A stretch of DNA of 64,000 nt, taken from contig SAUG01000106.1 of the NCBI GenBank assembly GCA_011316305.1, positions 124,001 to 188,000 of the forward strand. The letters run 5' to 3'. Source of the stretch: Rusavskia elegans (Eukaryota; Ascomycota; Lecanoromycetes; Teloschistales; Teloschistaceae). Of the stretch, positions 28,735 through 40,000 are shown one piece after another. Below the pieces are notes generated by a model, which saw nothing but the letters and a program-made list of their open reading frames with translations, was not told the origin of the DNA and ran no database searches. Position 1 is the stretch's first letter, and each line of letters starts with the position of its first letter. The position numbers and the translations under genes were made by a program.

Positions 28735-28870
28735 ATATTTAACTTTAAGATATAAAAAGAAGATACCTTTATAGTCGAGAAAATTCTAAAATAGAAAGAT
28801 TAGAATTATTTAATTAAATAAAAAGATTATTTTATCTCGGAAAATATTTAGAAATCTAAAAAATATTTAG
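28735..28870 (+). pseudogene. Chromodomain remnant of B3
   Basis: The plus strand reads Phe-Ile-Val-Glu-Lys-Ile-Leu, then Tyr-Leu-Ile-Lys, then Lys-Asp-Tyr and Ser-Glu-Asn, which is the chromodomain pattern. In chromoviruses this domain steers integration toward chromatin carrying methylated histone H3K9, which would fit the piling-up of B copies inside older repeats. Confidence 0.7.
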
Positions 28871-29434
28871 TAAACTATCGGAAGACTCTATAATAGTTCT
28901 ACTAAAAAGAGTTAAAGAAGTTATTAACTAGCTAAATTTACTAGGAAGAATAATCTACTTAGAAATTATATCGATAAAAAAATTAAAGTCTATAAAAGGA
29001 AACGGATCTATAATACTATTTTTATATTCTAATATTTTAAGATTTTATAACTTACCGTCTACTATAATACGCTACTCTTTTTTAATATAATCTAATTAAT
29101 AAAGTAAATACTACTACTTTATATATATTTTATATAATTCTTTCTTTAGTTTTTTATATTTTTTTTTAAAATAATACTAGTATATAGTATCTAACGGAAT
29201 AAGATTATAAAGATAGGTTTATATAATATATTTAATATATTTTTTAGAATTTTCGCTAATATAATATAGTTTTCCCGACTAGAAATAGTTCCGATAAAAA
29301 CGTATAGCTAGTATATCTATACCTAAAAATATAACTTTATTATAATATTTCTTAATTAATAGCTTTTTCTTTTTATCTATAAAAAAGAAAGGACGATAGT
29401 TTTTTAAAATAAAAAATCTAAAGAGGGAACCTAG

Positions 29435-29866
29435 TATTATAAATATACGCGGTATAATTTTAGAAACGTAGTAGTATTTAGTATAATACTAGAACTTCTT
29501 ATTATATCTAGATAGGTAGGACGGATTTAATATTATTATCTTAATTATTTTAGTAAATAAAGTATCTAAAGAAAGATATCTTAGTTATTTTAGTAAATAA
29601 AGTATCTAAGGAAAGATATTTTAGTTATTTTAGTAAGTAAAGTATTTAAAGAAAGAAAGATTTTATTATCTATATAGATTTTAAACTCGATATCTTTATA
29701 GTTTATATTTAATTTATTAGTTATCGCTATATACTATTCTAGTAATTAGATTAATTTATTTTTATATTAACTTAAAGTAATTATCCGTTATACCTCCGTT
29801 TATAGATATACTAATAAGTCTAACCAACCCTTGAAAATACCAGACCTCCCAGGTAGCCCTATAACA
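29435..29866 (+). repeat. LTR of B3 (3' LTR)
   Basis: 432 bp. A purine run at 29,420-29,429 just before it fits a polypurine tract. The outermost ~50 bp (29,820-29,866) are nearly unmutated, ending CCTATAACA. Confidence 0.88.
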
Positions 29867-31458
29867 AGAGTCTAGCATTTTTCTTTCTAGCTATTCTTTT
29901 AGTTTAGGCGTAGGATTATATTTAGTCCTTTTTATTTCTCTAATAATACTTTTATAGATTTTTTTAATATTTTCTATCTATAGTTTTTAGATTATTTTCT
30001 AGATTTTTATTATATTTTAGCGCTAGTTATAAAAGTAAATAGTAATATTCTTTCTAGATTTTTATTTCTTATACTTCGCCTCCTTTTTTAAAAAGCAAAT
30101 CGATTTCTTTAATCTATTTATAATTCGTATTTAATATAATATCGAATTTTTTATATAGAAAATATTTATATATAAAGAGATATACTATTTATAATTTTAT
30201 CTTTTATCCGACTATACTTTTTTATACTAGTATTCTAGAAATTAATTCTTTTTATTTATCTCCGAATATAATATATTATATAGAGTTTATAATTATTATA
30301 AAGTTTAAAACTCTAATAAATCTTTTTCTTATTTTAATTTTAATATCTATAATTCAATTATTTTATTATAGATCCTTTTAGATATATTCTTTAATCTAAT
30401 CGTATAATCTTTTTATAATTTTATTTTTATTTTTTCCTATTTATAAAAGCTATTATTATATAATCTCTAATTTTAACTTTAAATACTACTATAAAAGGTT
30501 TTCCGTTTTTATATAATTTAAATTCTATTATTAGACTCTTTTTTATTCCTCTAGTTTCTATAGGATACTATTCTATTTTTTTTTTATCCGATAGATAGAT
30601 AAGATAGTAGTTATTATAGCAGGCTATCTAACTTTTAGTTATATATTTTCTAGCTATTTCTTTAAATAATTTTTCTATTATTTTAAACTAGTATTCGACT
30701 ATATCTATTACTTTTTTAGTTAGATAATTTTTTTTAAAGTATCCGGTTTTTCTATATAAATAATAAATTTTAGTCCGTAATTTTTTAATTTTAGTAGTAT
30801 TAAATTCTATTAGATTTCCTTTAAACTATTTTTTAGTAGGTTCTATTTTACTAAACGCCTGTTTATCTAAATATATTTCGTACTATCTAATATTAATTTT
30901 AGTCGCTAGTTTAATAAATTATACTAGCGAGTTTAGTTTTTCGATTATTATTATAATTTTCTTAATTTTTATATAGAATCTTTTATAGAAGTAGATTTTT
31001 AGAGCTAAATCTTTCTAGTCTGTTTTATAAACTTATATTCTAAACTAAATAGTATAGATTGCTACCGATTTCTATTATTTTAGAACTATTAGTCTTTTTT
31101 CTATTATTTTATCTTTATTATCGAAAGTTTCTTTTATAGCTATAATTAGATTACCGAAAGTGTAGAAGATTTATAATATTTTATTTTCTTTTTAACTTTC
31201 CAGGTTATTAAATTAATCTTCTATATAGAGCTATACCTAATTAAAGACTGTTTTTTTTAGATATAATATTATAAATAGAACTTTAATTATTTTATTCGAC
31301 AACTAGTTTATCTATAATATAAAGTAGATATCTATCTAGATAAATCAAAGTTTTAAAGATCTTTTATTTTTTTTATAGATATTAGACGTTATAGTTAAAA
31401 TAGTATTACTTTAATCTATAGAACGGGATAACGAGACTAATATAGTAAATTATTAAAT

Positions 31459-31870
31459 TATAATGTCTCTATATATTAAATAGCGTTATATTCGAACCTA
31501 GCTATAGCTATAGGCGTAGTTCGAACTATTAAATAATAAAGGAATTCTAGTATAGATTATTATAACTAATCTCGCGCAGCTATAAAAATACGGTTATAAT
31601 ATTATAAGGCGTCTATATTATAGAAATAGTTAAGAAGAAATTAGTATTAATATATTTAATATTTATATTAACGACTAATAAAAGAAGCTAATTAATAAAA
31701 GTAGAAAATAATATATATAATAAAAATAACCGATAGTATCGATAGATAGCTATCCGCTAAAAGTTTCTATTATAAAGGTCGGCTATAGCGGCTATAGACG
31801 GCTATAGATAATTAGGCTCGCTTATCTAACCAATCTTCTAGCGTGATTCTATAAAGTCGTAGACGTAATA
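31459..31870 (-). repeat. LTR A4
   Basis: 412 bp, partner of LTR A3. It is followed directly by the CTTCC duplication, which fixes the end of the second family-A element. Confidence 0.85.
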
Positions 31871-31875
31871 CTTCC

Positions 31876-32600
31876 TTTTTTTTACTTTTAGAAGAAATTC
31901 GATAATTTACGAAAGTTTATATTTATATAGAGTCGTTTCGGAATTCTGCTATACTTTTTTTAAAGCGTTTAATAGCAGCTCGCGCTATAGCCCCGCTATC
32001 TAACTATTCGTCGGGCTATCTAAGCAATCGAGATAGCTAGAAAGATAATTTTATTTTAACGTCTATAGTATTATCTACTTCGGTTCTAGAAAGTCTAAAA
32101 TTATTATAATTATTATATATAAAGTTTAATAAATCTGATATATTCTTGTACTCGTTAGTAGTATATCTAGGGCCGGTTCTATCTATAAACTCGACGAGTT
32201 AGTACCCGAGAAAAATAGTACTATCGTCGAGAAATAGAAATAGCTTATCTATCGCTATTATAATTAATTAGAATTTAATTAATAAACCTGTTTATTTCTA
32301 TTATACCTAAATGTATAAGGTATAATTAGTAAAAAACGATAGTTATTTAGTAAATACTACTAATAAAATATATTTAATTAAAATAATAAATATTTCCGAA
32401 AATATAGATAACGTTGCTAGTAGTATTAGTATTTATAAACGGGAATTAGTATTTATAAACGCTAAATAAATATTATATAGTACGTATAAATAAATTATTT
32501 ATTACTATTTATTATTATAGATCGATTTAAAATAATAATAATAGTTTAATATTTCTATATAGATAGAAAGCTTATCTATAAATAAGCGAATAAGGCTATA
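31876..32600 (-). pseudogene. Right-hand remainder of the oldest RIP-mutated layer
   Basis: RIP-mutated sequence continuing the target of the second A element, fading into normal composition near 32,600. No domain was recognised. It contains a short direct repeat with the core GTATTTATAAACG at about 32,430-32,462. Confidence 0.35.
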
Positions 32601-32880
32601 TGCTAGGCCTAATTAGGTAACGAATCCTACAGGGCTAATAAGCCGCGGTTAACGGGTCTTAGTCAGCGTATTAGTCAGCCGGCACCATCGGCCAGCGCCT
32701 CTATATCCACTGAGCTCCACATGAGCTCCAGGCAGCTCAAATGGCTTATAACAAGTAGGCGAGGAGAGCTTGATGATAGGACTGGTGGAATGTGGGCACG
32801 GAGTTCAAGACGGGGTTGGACGAGGATGAGGAAAGGCTTTAGAAGAGAAGGTGCAAGTATTGGAAGTCGATCTTCACATT

Positions 32881-33489
32881 GTTACACCCCAGTGGTGGAC
32901 CCTCGCTATCCATGGATGGACTCACTCATCTATGGACGACGCCGCCAGGCGTGGATACCCTCCATAGACCGTCCACCGGCAAAGGAAGCCTTTATCTATA
33001 GATAGCGGCGCTCTATCTATAATATCGTCGCTATCGCCGCCTTCTGCGCCGCTACCTTCCTCCGTATCGTTAGGACATATACCTAACCCTTTACCACTCC
33101 AGCTACCTACCGTAATCTTTTGCCTCTGTAAGCCGCCAGCGCTTAGCCTAGGTCTTATCTACCGCAGTCTCGCCGGTCTTCCTACGAGAAGCCAAACCCC
33201 AGAAAAGTCCCTTAAACCAGATTTATTAGGATATAGATTACGAAGATAAGGATATTTCCCTATCGAGGAATACCACGCAATCTTCGCATCGTGACTGAAA
33301 TGAGCTAATTATTCGCAGGTAGTTGAGGCAACAGGTATGTCTTGGCAGGGGGGAAGACCCGGAAAATGCCTCACACGCTATCACCATCCATGGTAAAACA
33401 CGCCGGTCCATGGACCACAGCGCTCCTATTGCTGGATGCCATCAATGGAGGGCATCCATGGATGAAATAATCCACCATCGGGGTGCAAC
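32881..33489. mobile_element. MITE-like element with ~40-bp imperfect inverted ends at the RIP boundary
   Basis: The left end (32,879-32,921) and the reverse complement of the right end (33,450-33,491) share TTGTTRCACCCC, then TGGTGGA, then ATCCATGGATG. About 609 bp are enclosed. There is no coding sequence of transposase size. Part of the interior (about 32,995-33,160) is poor in CA steps as if lightly RIP-mutated, while the ends are not. No certain target-site duplication could be read, so the superfamily is undetermined. Confidence 0.55.
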
Positions 33490-33837
33490 AACATGCTGGT
33501 GTGAATGATGCTGCGGAGTTCAAGTGGAAGGGATAGATGGGGGAAGGCCAAGGTGATATGGTAGGTATTATCACATGTCATAGAAATCCGTCGGGAACAG
33601 ATTTTGGAGATTTGTTTCTCGGATGCCTAGCTGCAAATCTCCGGTAGTACCACCAGCTACGTGGTATCGCAGTCACCTCGATAGAGACCCTCTTTCACTA
33701 TCCCATCCTCTGTCACTTCCTCCTTGCCAGAGGTTTGCCAAATTTGTCTCGAAAGGGCTATCCAGTCTAAGTAAGACGATCAAGGTAACACAAAATTTAC
33801 CGGTGCACCCGATCATTAGCAAGGTCCACCACCGTTA
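33490..33837. other. Intergenic stretch, nothing recognised
   Basis: Normal-composition sequence between the inverted-repeat element and the 3' end of the minus-strand gene at 33,838. No repeat or gene could be supported. Confidence 0.5.
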
Positions 33838-34929
33838 TTATGCTGATGATGCCTGACTGAGCTCTGACGTAGACAAAACACGCTTGTGGGGATTCAGCAA
33901 TTCGTGGGCTCGAAGTGACGGTCCGAGATACTCATGTTGTGCGTCAGAAAGCGTGACACGACAAGGGTTGTCCGGGTCCCAACTGTCAAAGTCGTCGAAA
34001 ACCTTGAGCATGTCCCAGTCACGTTCAAGCCCCAGGTATGGAGACTCAAGCCTATCGTATGTGTACGAAAGACGTCTGTCTGCGCTCCAAGTCTTTTTGT
34101 AAATCTGGCGCACGTCATTATTGGGTTTGGTCCCGTCAAACCCCCACGAGACGTAGTCATAGATCAACCAGAGGGACCAAGGCTTTGTAGAAATGTTGAT
34201 TGCCCAGACGTAATTTGTTTCTCGGCCCGCCTTTTCGTTGCTAGGCTCAACAAGGAAGCCGAGAGCGTAGAGAGAAGGGTCCATCTTTAATGCTGATGAT
34301 GAGGGAAAGACGTCTCCACCCTTTTGTCTGATCTGGCGGAAAAAGGTCATGGTACCTGGCCCTTTTCCCTTCGGTGTTTTGTGCCGGAGAGCGTCACCAG
34401 AAGGTTTCATTCTGTATATTTGTCCCCGGTAGGACATGACAGGGATATCCCTTGAAATACACCAGTGATGGTTTATGGCGCAGTATATCCATCCGACCTG
34501 TTTGATATGACGAACTATGAATGATTTGAATTCGGCATGGGTCTTGGGAAACTCTGGCCGATACCCGTCGTCGGATAGGGAACGGCGACTGCTGTTCTGC
34601 ATGAGGTCTTTGGGTGGCGTTTCACAGGAGGCACTCTCCGACTGCGGGGGAGTGTAGCCGAGAAGATATGAGCAAGATTCCCCGCTTGGTGCTTTGGAGG
34701 TTTCTTCGAATGGCGGAGGGGTAATGCTTGAAAGCCTGAGCGGGCTGAGGGGGGACGTCTTTCTCGAAAGGTTGGCGTGTTGAGGGCTTGAGTTTATCGA
34801 GGGGGAAGAGTCGCCTTGCAAGTCCTTCGAGGGCGAAGGACTACGACATGCGACATGAGCATGATGTTTGGCGAGAGTGCTTGAAGAATTGCTCGCTGTT
34901 GGCTGCAGATTAGCACCAGTGTCCGACAT
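33838..34929 (-). CDS. Unrecognised fungal protein, 363 aa
   Basis: Single open frame with an ATG at 34,929; the frame stays open slightly further upstream but has no other ATG. The first ~125 residues are low-complexity and rich in Ser, Pro, Thr and His with no hydrophobic segment, so probably disordered. Residues ~125-363 look globular and rich in aromatic residues (many Trp and Tyr, e.g. a Gly-Trp-Ile-Tyr-Cys stretch and Trp-Ser-Leu-Trp-Leu). No signal peptide, membrane helix or known family is recognised. Codon use and length argue for a real gene. It is transcribed away from the plus-strand gene at 35,664, with ~730 bp shared between the two starts. It is the first intact gene beside the RIP block. 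Confidence 0.75.
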   Translation of the reverse strand: MSDTGANLQPTASNSSSTLAKHHAHVACRSPSPSKDLQGDSSPSINSSPQHANLSRKTSPLSPLRLSSITPPPFEETSKAPSGESCSYLLGYTPPQSESASCETPPKDLMQNSSRRSLSDDGYRPEFPKTHAEFKSFIVRHIKQVGWIYCAINHHWCISRDIPVMSYRGQIYRMKPSGDALRHKTPKGKGPGTMTFFRQIRQKGGDVFPSSSALKMDPSLYALGFLVEPSNEKAGRETNYVWAINISTKPWSLWLIYDYVSWGFDGTKPNNDVRQIYKKTWSADRRLSYTYDRLESPYLGLERDWDMLKVFDDFDSWDPDNPCRVTLSDAQHEYLGPSLRAHELLNPHKRVLSTSELSQASSA

Positions 34930-35663
34930 TGTCGTAATCCAGCTTTGCAAACTCACTCAGAGGTTTCTTGGCACGGTTGCGATGTGGCAACAGCACACGT
35001 CTTTTCTTAGCCCTAATCATCGCAGTACTGGACGGTCGAGTGCCTAGTTGGGTATGATGAGTGATGCCAGGGGTGAGGTGCTGTTTAATAAGCGCCTGTC
35101 GGGCTTAATCATCGGAGTTACTGCCTAGTCTCCGACAACAATCCCTTGCTTTGTTTCAACACGAATACCGAGAGATGTGAATTCATCACACGTATGTTTG
35201 CTTCCCGCCACACTCAACTCCTAAATGGCCATTAAACAGTCTTTTGTGGGGGACAAAGGAACAGCAATCACGACTTTGTTCGGAGTGTCTTAGCAACTGA
35301 TGCTACAAACCTCTAGGATCTTGACAGGTCTCCGCTCCTTTATATTCAAAGTCGTAAGAATGTCAAAGCAGTCTTTGTTAACATTATCCGGGATCAAAGA
35401 GCTGGTACTGCGAACAAGCCATAGATAGGCAGTGTATCTTTGCGATCATCCATAATAGGAAAGCCCTTTTCACCAGACACTTCGCAAGCATCTCTTTGAA
35501 GGGTCCAGCAGCTGTGATGGAAATAGACAAAAGTCCTTTACAGCCACAATGTGCTCTTCGTTGTGTGACCTCTGCTGTACTCGTCGAAAGAATATTTATG
35601 TTCATATTGCTCCTCAGTCCTGGAAAGGAAGCGTTGCCTTCTTTTGACCCTTGAGTGGCTGAA
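34930..35663. promoter_or_regulatory. Shared upstream region of a divergent gene pair
   Basis: About 730 bp between two divergently transcribed genes, so both promoters must lie here. No clear TATA box or known operator was identified by eye. Confidence 0.4.
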
Positions 35664-37065
35664 ATGTGTCTGAGGACGATACGTGACGACTCGTCGACTT
35701 CCACTGATCTGCCACCTTTGGGCGAACGGAAAGAAGCGCGTAACTTTCTTCCAATGGTCGATGAGGTAAACCTGTGCGCCAAATACTGTGTCGCTTTGCT
35801 CAAGGACTTTCTGAAAATGTCATGGGATACAGCCGAGAGAACAGCTTCAGAAGTACTTCGCCAAGAATTCCAAAGATTGCACGACGCAATGTATGGCTAC
35901 AACTGCTTGCTTTTCAAACCAATCTTGGATAACGCGTTAAACCGGATAGGGTTGAGTAAGTCTAGCATCATCCGAACATGAGGCCTAATTGACAATTTCT
36001 TCCTTCTTAGCTGCCGAGGATAACCTAGTCCTCCAGGATGCCGCTGGTTTTCTTTCGGAATCAATCGAAGATCTGGAAGACCAACTCCGCCAGCTACGCG
36101 AGAGTGGAAAAGCCTCCTTAACGTCAAATCCACCACTGAAAATGCCTTTAAGGCATCCATGGGTACGTGGTATTCCTTTTCAGCACCAGTCGAATCCAAC
36201 ATTCTGTGGTCCTGTAAAGGATGGATCAGATCGACCAACGATCCTCTATACAGAATGAGATTGTATATTTAGACCCTTATATGCTAAGTTCTTTCCTCAG
36301 GAGGCCGTCTGCATCTGTGTCGCCCTCAGAGAAGTCTTCTTTAGTAGGTGGTTTCCGAAAATAGATCGGCCTATTGACTAATTGATCTACTCAGAGACCG
36401 ATCGCATCGATCCCGTAACATCGGCGCTGGGAATCAAGCAGCTTAAAGACCAACTGCCACATTACTTCGAAACCACTAAAAGTGTCGAAGCAAATTTACC
36501 CATGTCAAGCGATCGATACAAATTTGGTATGCCTCAAATGACCTTTGGCGCTATTCATTGGATCGACACAATTGATCAGCCAAGCATCGGGAGAAGGAGT
36601 AAAACGCCTGTTATCGTACTTGGATGGACGGCACCACTATGGCACGAGCGGAGTTTGAGAAAATGGGCATCCCAACGCAGGAATCTTGGTTTGAAAGCGT
36701 TTAGGCCCGGTAGCACTGCACTTCAAACTCTCACCAATTGCCGGAAAGATGCTCTAGATCGACTCGAGCACGTGAAAAACGATTGGCGGACAGAGACCAT
36801 CACGAACATCGTCCAGAGGTGTCAAGCTACCAACAAGGACCAGGAGTGTGGTGGAGGCGACTCGGGAATAGCTATTTCGTTTCCCGAAATGGAATCTCGT
36901 GCCCGGTGTACCCTTTGCTTAGCAAGTACAAAATTTTCGGTCGATGCCGAAAACGCCAATCCCGAGGCCAATGTGGATACTAGTGTGAAGATTGGTCAAC
37001 TCAAAAAGCAGCTAACGAGCTGTGCTGAGGTGGAAGCTGTGCTCGCAGGGTATGCTTTGTCTTGA
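35664..37065 (+). CDS. Unrecognised fungal protein, four exons, 385 aa
   Basis: The model joins exons 35,664-35,955, 36,011-36,162, 36,301-36,343 and 36,395-37,065. Donors are GTAAGT, GTACGT and GTAGGT, acceptors TTAG, TCAG and TCAG; introns 1 and 3 are 55 and 51 nt, intron 2 is 137 nt. All phases agree and the total is 1,158 nt, a multiple of three. The ATG at 35,664 is the first in frame. The protein has helical, charged segments near residues 25-80 and 100-135 (possible coiled coil, Glu/Asp/Leu/Gln rich) and another near the C terminus, plus a Cys-x2-Cys near residue 327. No signal peptide or membrane helix. Family not recognised; fungal solo proteins of this look are often lineage-specific. 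Exon 3 is only 43 nt and is the least certain part. Confidence 0.65.
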
Positions 37066-40000
37066 CTTTGTACATCCATTTTTGGATTTGGTAAGACCCG
37101 CCAACTGGATGGCTATAGCGAGGATGGAAACTTGAGCAGCCAGATTATAAAATAGAGTTTCTAGAGAGGGATATGCACGAGACGCCTACCACAGCGATCG
37201 AGGTGTTGAGGACTCAGGATGTCATAGTGCATGGGCCGAATGAAGTTGTTCTTTTGTGTAGTAGCTCGTACACAGAGTGCATTATTTGTTACCATGCTAT
37301 CACCCCCGAATCCGTGTAATCGTTAGGACCCAGCCATTTCCGTGGACAAAGGGTATTCAATTTTTGGGACCGTGGTCAAACGTGACATAAGATTAGCGGC
37401 CTTTGCCTTGGCACCGATCCTGATAGGGCAGTCGCTGAAGGCTGGATTCTTCTTCTTTCATCATGGTGCGAACACGGACTAGGCGAATGTGTCGAAATTC
37501 GAGTGTGAGAAAGTGCAATCGAACGATGCTTGCAAACACTCAGCGCTGCTGAGGGCGCAACTTTTCTGATTGATTTGACTTCGCATTCGAGGTCTTGTCA
37601 TTACCCGGCATTGGCCTATCAACGTGTAAAGCCAAGTATGGCATTTACATGATCCAAGTATTATGTCGGCACTTGCTTTTGAGCCTTAACATCGTATAGC
37701 ATCAATTCCACGTTCTCAGACCCGAACCCAGGCACGACGAAGTCTTGACAGATTGACAGTCGAATCTAGGGCACGATACTTTATGGGATCTGCTGTAGAA
37801 GGGATTGAAGCTGGAAGATCGTGGTCGAAGCAAGTCGATGTTCAGGGGACGTTTTCATCGGCTGGTGAAGGGGAAACACAAAGTACTGACGATACTGGGG
37901 GTTTTATTTGACCAGTCGATCTAGAAGCTGCAACATATCTTCGATGTGATTCGCTGTCCGGCTTGAACAAAGCTTTTCAAGAACTTCGTGGGGAACAATG
38001 TAGTAGTTCTGTACAATTGCTCTTACCCTCGTATGATAATATATATTGCGGATGCGACTGAATTTCTCTCCTATATATGAAAGCCACTCTGTGGACTGCT
38101 CATGGTATCGGTTATTCGGATCGCGGACGCGGTGGATAGCTGGAATCCCTCTTCCCCGGATCTAGGATGTTTCTCTGCGACTGAGCAGGAGTACGATGAC
38201 CTCAAAGATGTCTTGTCGTATTGATACCCCTCCAAATGCTGCACAGTCTCTATTGGCAGATTCTCGCTGCGGTCGAGTATGTACCTGCGAAAGCCTGCTC
38301 TGAGTGGACTTGCACTGTGGAGAGATTCGATAAAGGACGTTGGTAACGTAGTAAGGGGGGAAAGGGTTCTATAGAAGCCTGGTGCCTGCGCCGCTGTTCT
38401 GATACCAAGGATGGGGGAAACCTGATAAAAGATGCAGCCGTAGATGCTCGCCAGGCAGACTGCATGATGGTCACGGTCGGTGAGAAGTTGTTTTGCGTGT
38501 AACTAGTCCAGTGTAAACTGCCTAGACCAAGAAAGCCGAAAGGAGGGCCATTCAAAACCGTACTGGCGGCTTGGAGCGCGGTACGCCCAAAATACGCCGA
38601 AGATTGTTGCCAAAAGTATGTTGTATTCAATCACCGAAAGCTAGACTGTCGGTCCTCCAAGCTTCCGCTGCGATGAATCCCAGCCTCCCGCTGAGCATAT
38701 ATCCACGACTGTCTGTCTGCGGCGCCCGTGTGGGACAGCGATGAAATTACCCCGGTTTGAAACGGGAGTGTCTAATCTGGAAAACACGGTGGTTTGAGGC
38801 CTGTGGATTGGGACGCACAAACAAATTCCGCCGAGAAATATTCCAAAGATGTATTTACCCAGTATCACCACAATATATCGGGTATAGATACTGCCAGTCA
38901 AGCGTTGATGATCGTACGACATCTGTTGATACAGGTGGTATTTTGCTAGCGCCACATATGTATATGCGTCAGCCTGCCTTTTACCACTCAGACCTATCTT
39001 CTGTTCACGCAATATTCATCCTTTGGATCGGAAGTACTGTTCGTATCGTATCCAATCAGAGAAACAAAGCAGAAGCGCTAGGCGTAGAACCATAGAATAT
39101 TGCGCCAGTTCTGGCTCGGGAGACCGCGGGGAAGCAATCAGATCTTTCAAATGGAGGCCGATCTCTTTGACAGGTCTTGGCTCCGCTATTGCTGACACAT
39201 TAAGCAGGCTTCATTAGGCTGCTGATATCCTGCAACTTCTCCCACCATCCAATCGCAACAAACGACCACAGATGGAGATAATTCCAGAAGTTTCTTACTC
39301 AAGACCTCATTGGGAAGAAATAAGATAGCTTCGCCGGCAGGACCAACAGGATAGTCAGACGGATGTCGTCGTTCTCCGCCTAACAGCTAGGGTATTGAAC
39401 ACCGCTGGCATCTACCATGTGGTTCGCGGCACCACCGACCATAATCAGTATCTCAAAGGAAAATCAAACGTATCAACGACAAGTGGGTCACACACCGGAA
39501 GATGTGTAGAATTGTCCAAGAATTGACTATCCCAAATCTTCGGCCATGGATGTTGCAAAGGAGTCGACCCTTTTCCAGCGGACGAAATTGAGCACAAGGT
39601 CCACCTTCCAATACATGGCTACTTCGTCCTTTTCTTGCAAGCGTGCGCACGACTCGACGTTTTGTATGGCTGGCTCAGGGCTTTCGACCATTCGATGGAC
39701 CTCACTATGGTTATCGAACCTCCAGTTCCAAGCTCCTGATTAGGTACTCTGCCTATAATATAACGTGTGGTTTCTACGCCAGTATGGCGTCAAGTCCGTC
39801 TTCGCTAAGATAACCACAGGCAGTTACCAGGAATAGCCGATGTTCACAAGAATAGAATAGGGAACCCAAGACTCCTCATCGAACAGAGAACGAGATTCCG
39901 GAACACTGCTGTGCCTCGAATCCTGGATGATATTGGACTGCAGAGCATGAATAAAGACAGAGTGCAATTGGGAAGCAGAATCCGGAGAGGGGGACTTTCT

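Larger units (their letters stand above)
23234..29866 (+). mobile_element. Gypsy chromovirus-type element B3
   Basis: 6,633 bp with two 432-bp LTRs and a perfect 5-bp target-site duplication AGAGT (23,229-23,233 and 29,867-29,871). Plus-strand remnants in order: gag zinc knuckle (~25,265-25,325), protease (~25,580-25,620, catalytic Asp seen as Asn), reverse transcriptase with a Tyr-Leu-Asp-Asn core (~26,720), RNase H (~27,190-27,310), integrase (~27,850-28,400) and chromodomain (~28,740-28,870). Domain order and the terminal chromodomain place it among the chromoviruses of the Ty3/Gypsy group. It is the best-preserved of the three copies but has no intact frame. Confidence 0.92.
14666..31870 (-). 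mobile_element. Second family-A element, with B2 and B3 nested inside
   Basis: Bounded by 412-bp LTRs at 14,666-15,077 and 31,459-31,870 and by a perfect 5-bp target-site duplication CTTCC (14,661-14,665 and 31,871-31,875). After B2 and B3 are removed only about 3.36 kb remains (15,078-15,818; 23,036-23,228; 29,872-31,458), of which 2.5 kb is internal. The LTR orientation equals that of the first A element, hence minus. A motif near 30,600-30,660 resembles the gag region of the B elements. The bases adjoining the LTRs differ from those of the first A element, so the two interiors are not simple copies. Confidence 0.8.
1..32600. other. RIP-mutated, gene-free AT-rich block
   Basis: The whole stretch is extremely AT-rich. 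The dinucleotides CA and TG are nearly missing while TA is everywhere and CG, CT and CC survive, which is the product expected when CpA is converted to TpA on both strands (RIP). Former Gln codons appear as TAA or TAG, and no open frame of 60 codons remains. All recognisable content is retroelement. Such blocks are normally heterochromatic in fungi that have RIP; a centromeric or subtelomeric position is possible but cannot be judged from one window. The right edge is a fairly abrupt change of composition near 32,600-32,640. Confidence 0.93.

Noticed and set aside
1..32600. CRISPR-like or satellite arrays in the AT-rich block
   Set aside because: Repeats found are LTRs and short tandem units within LTRs; no regularly spaced repeat-spacer structure, and the organism is a fungus.
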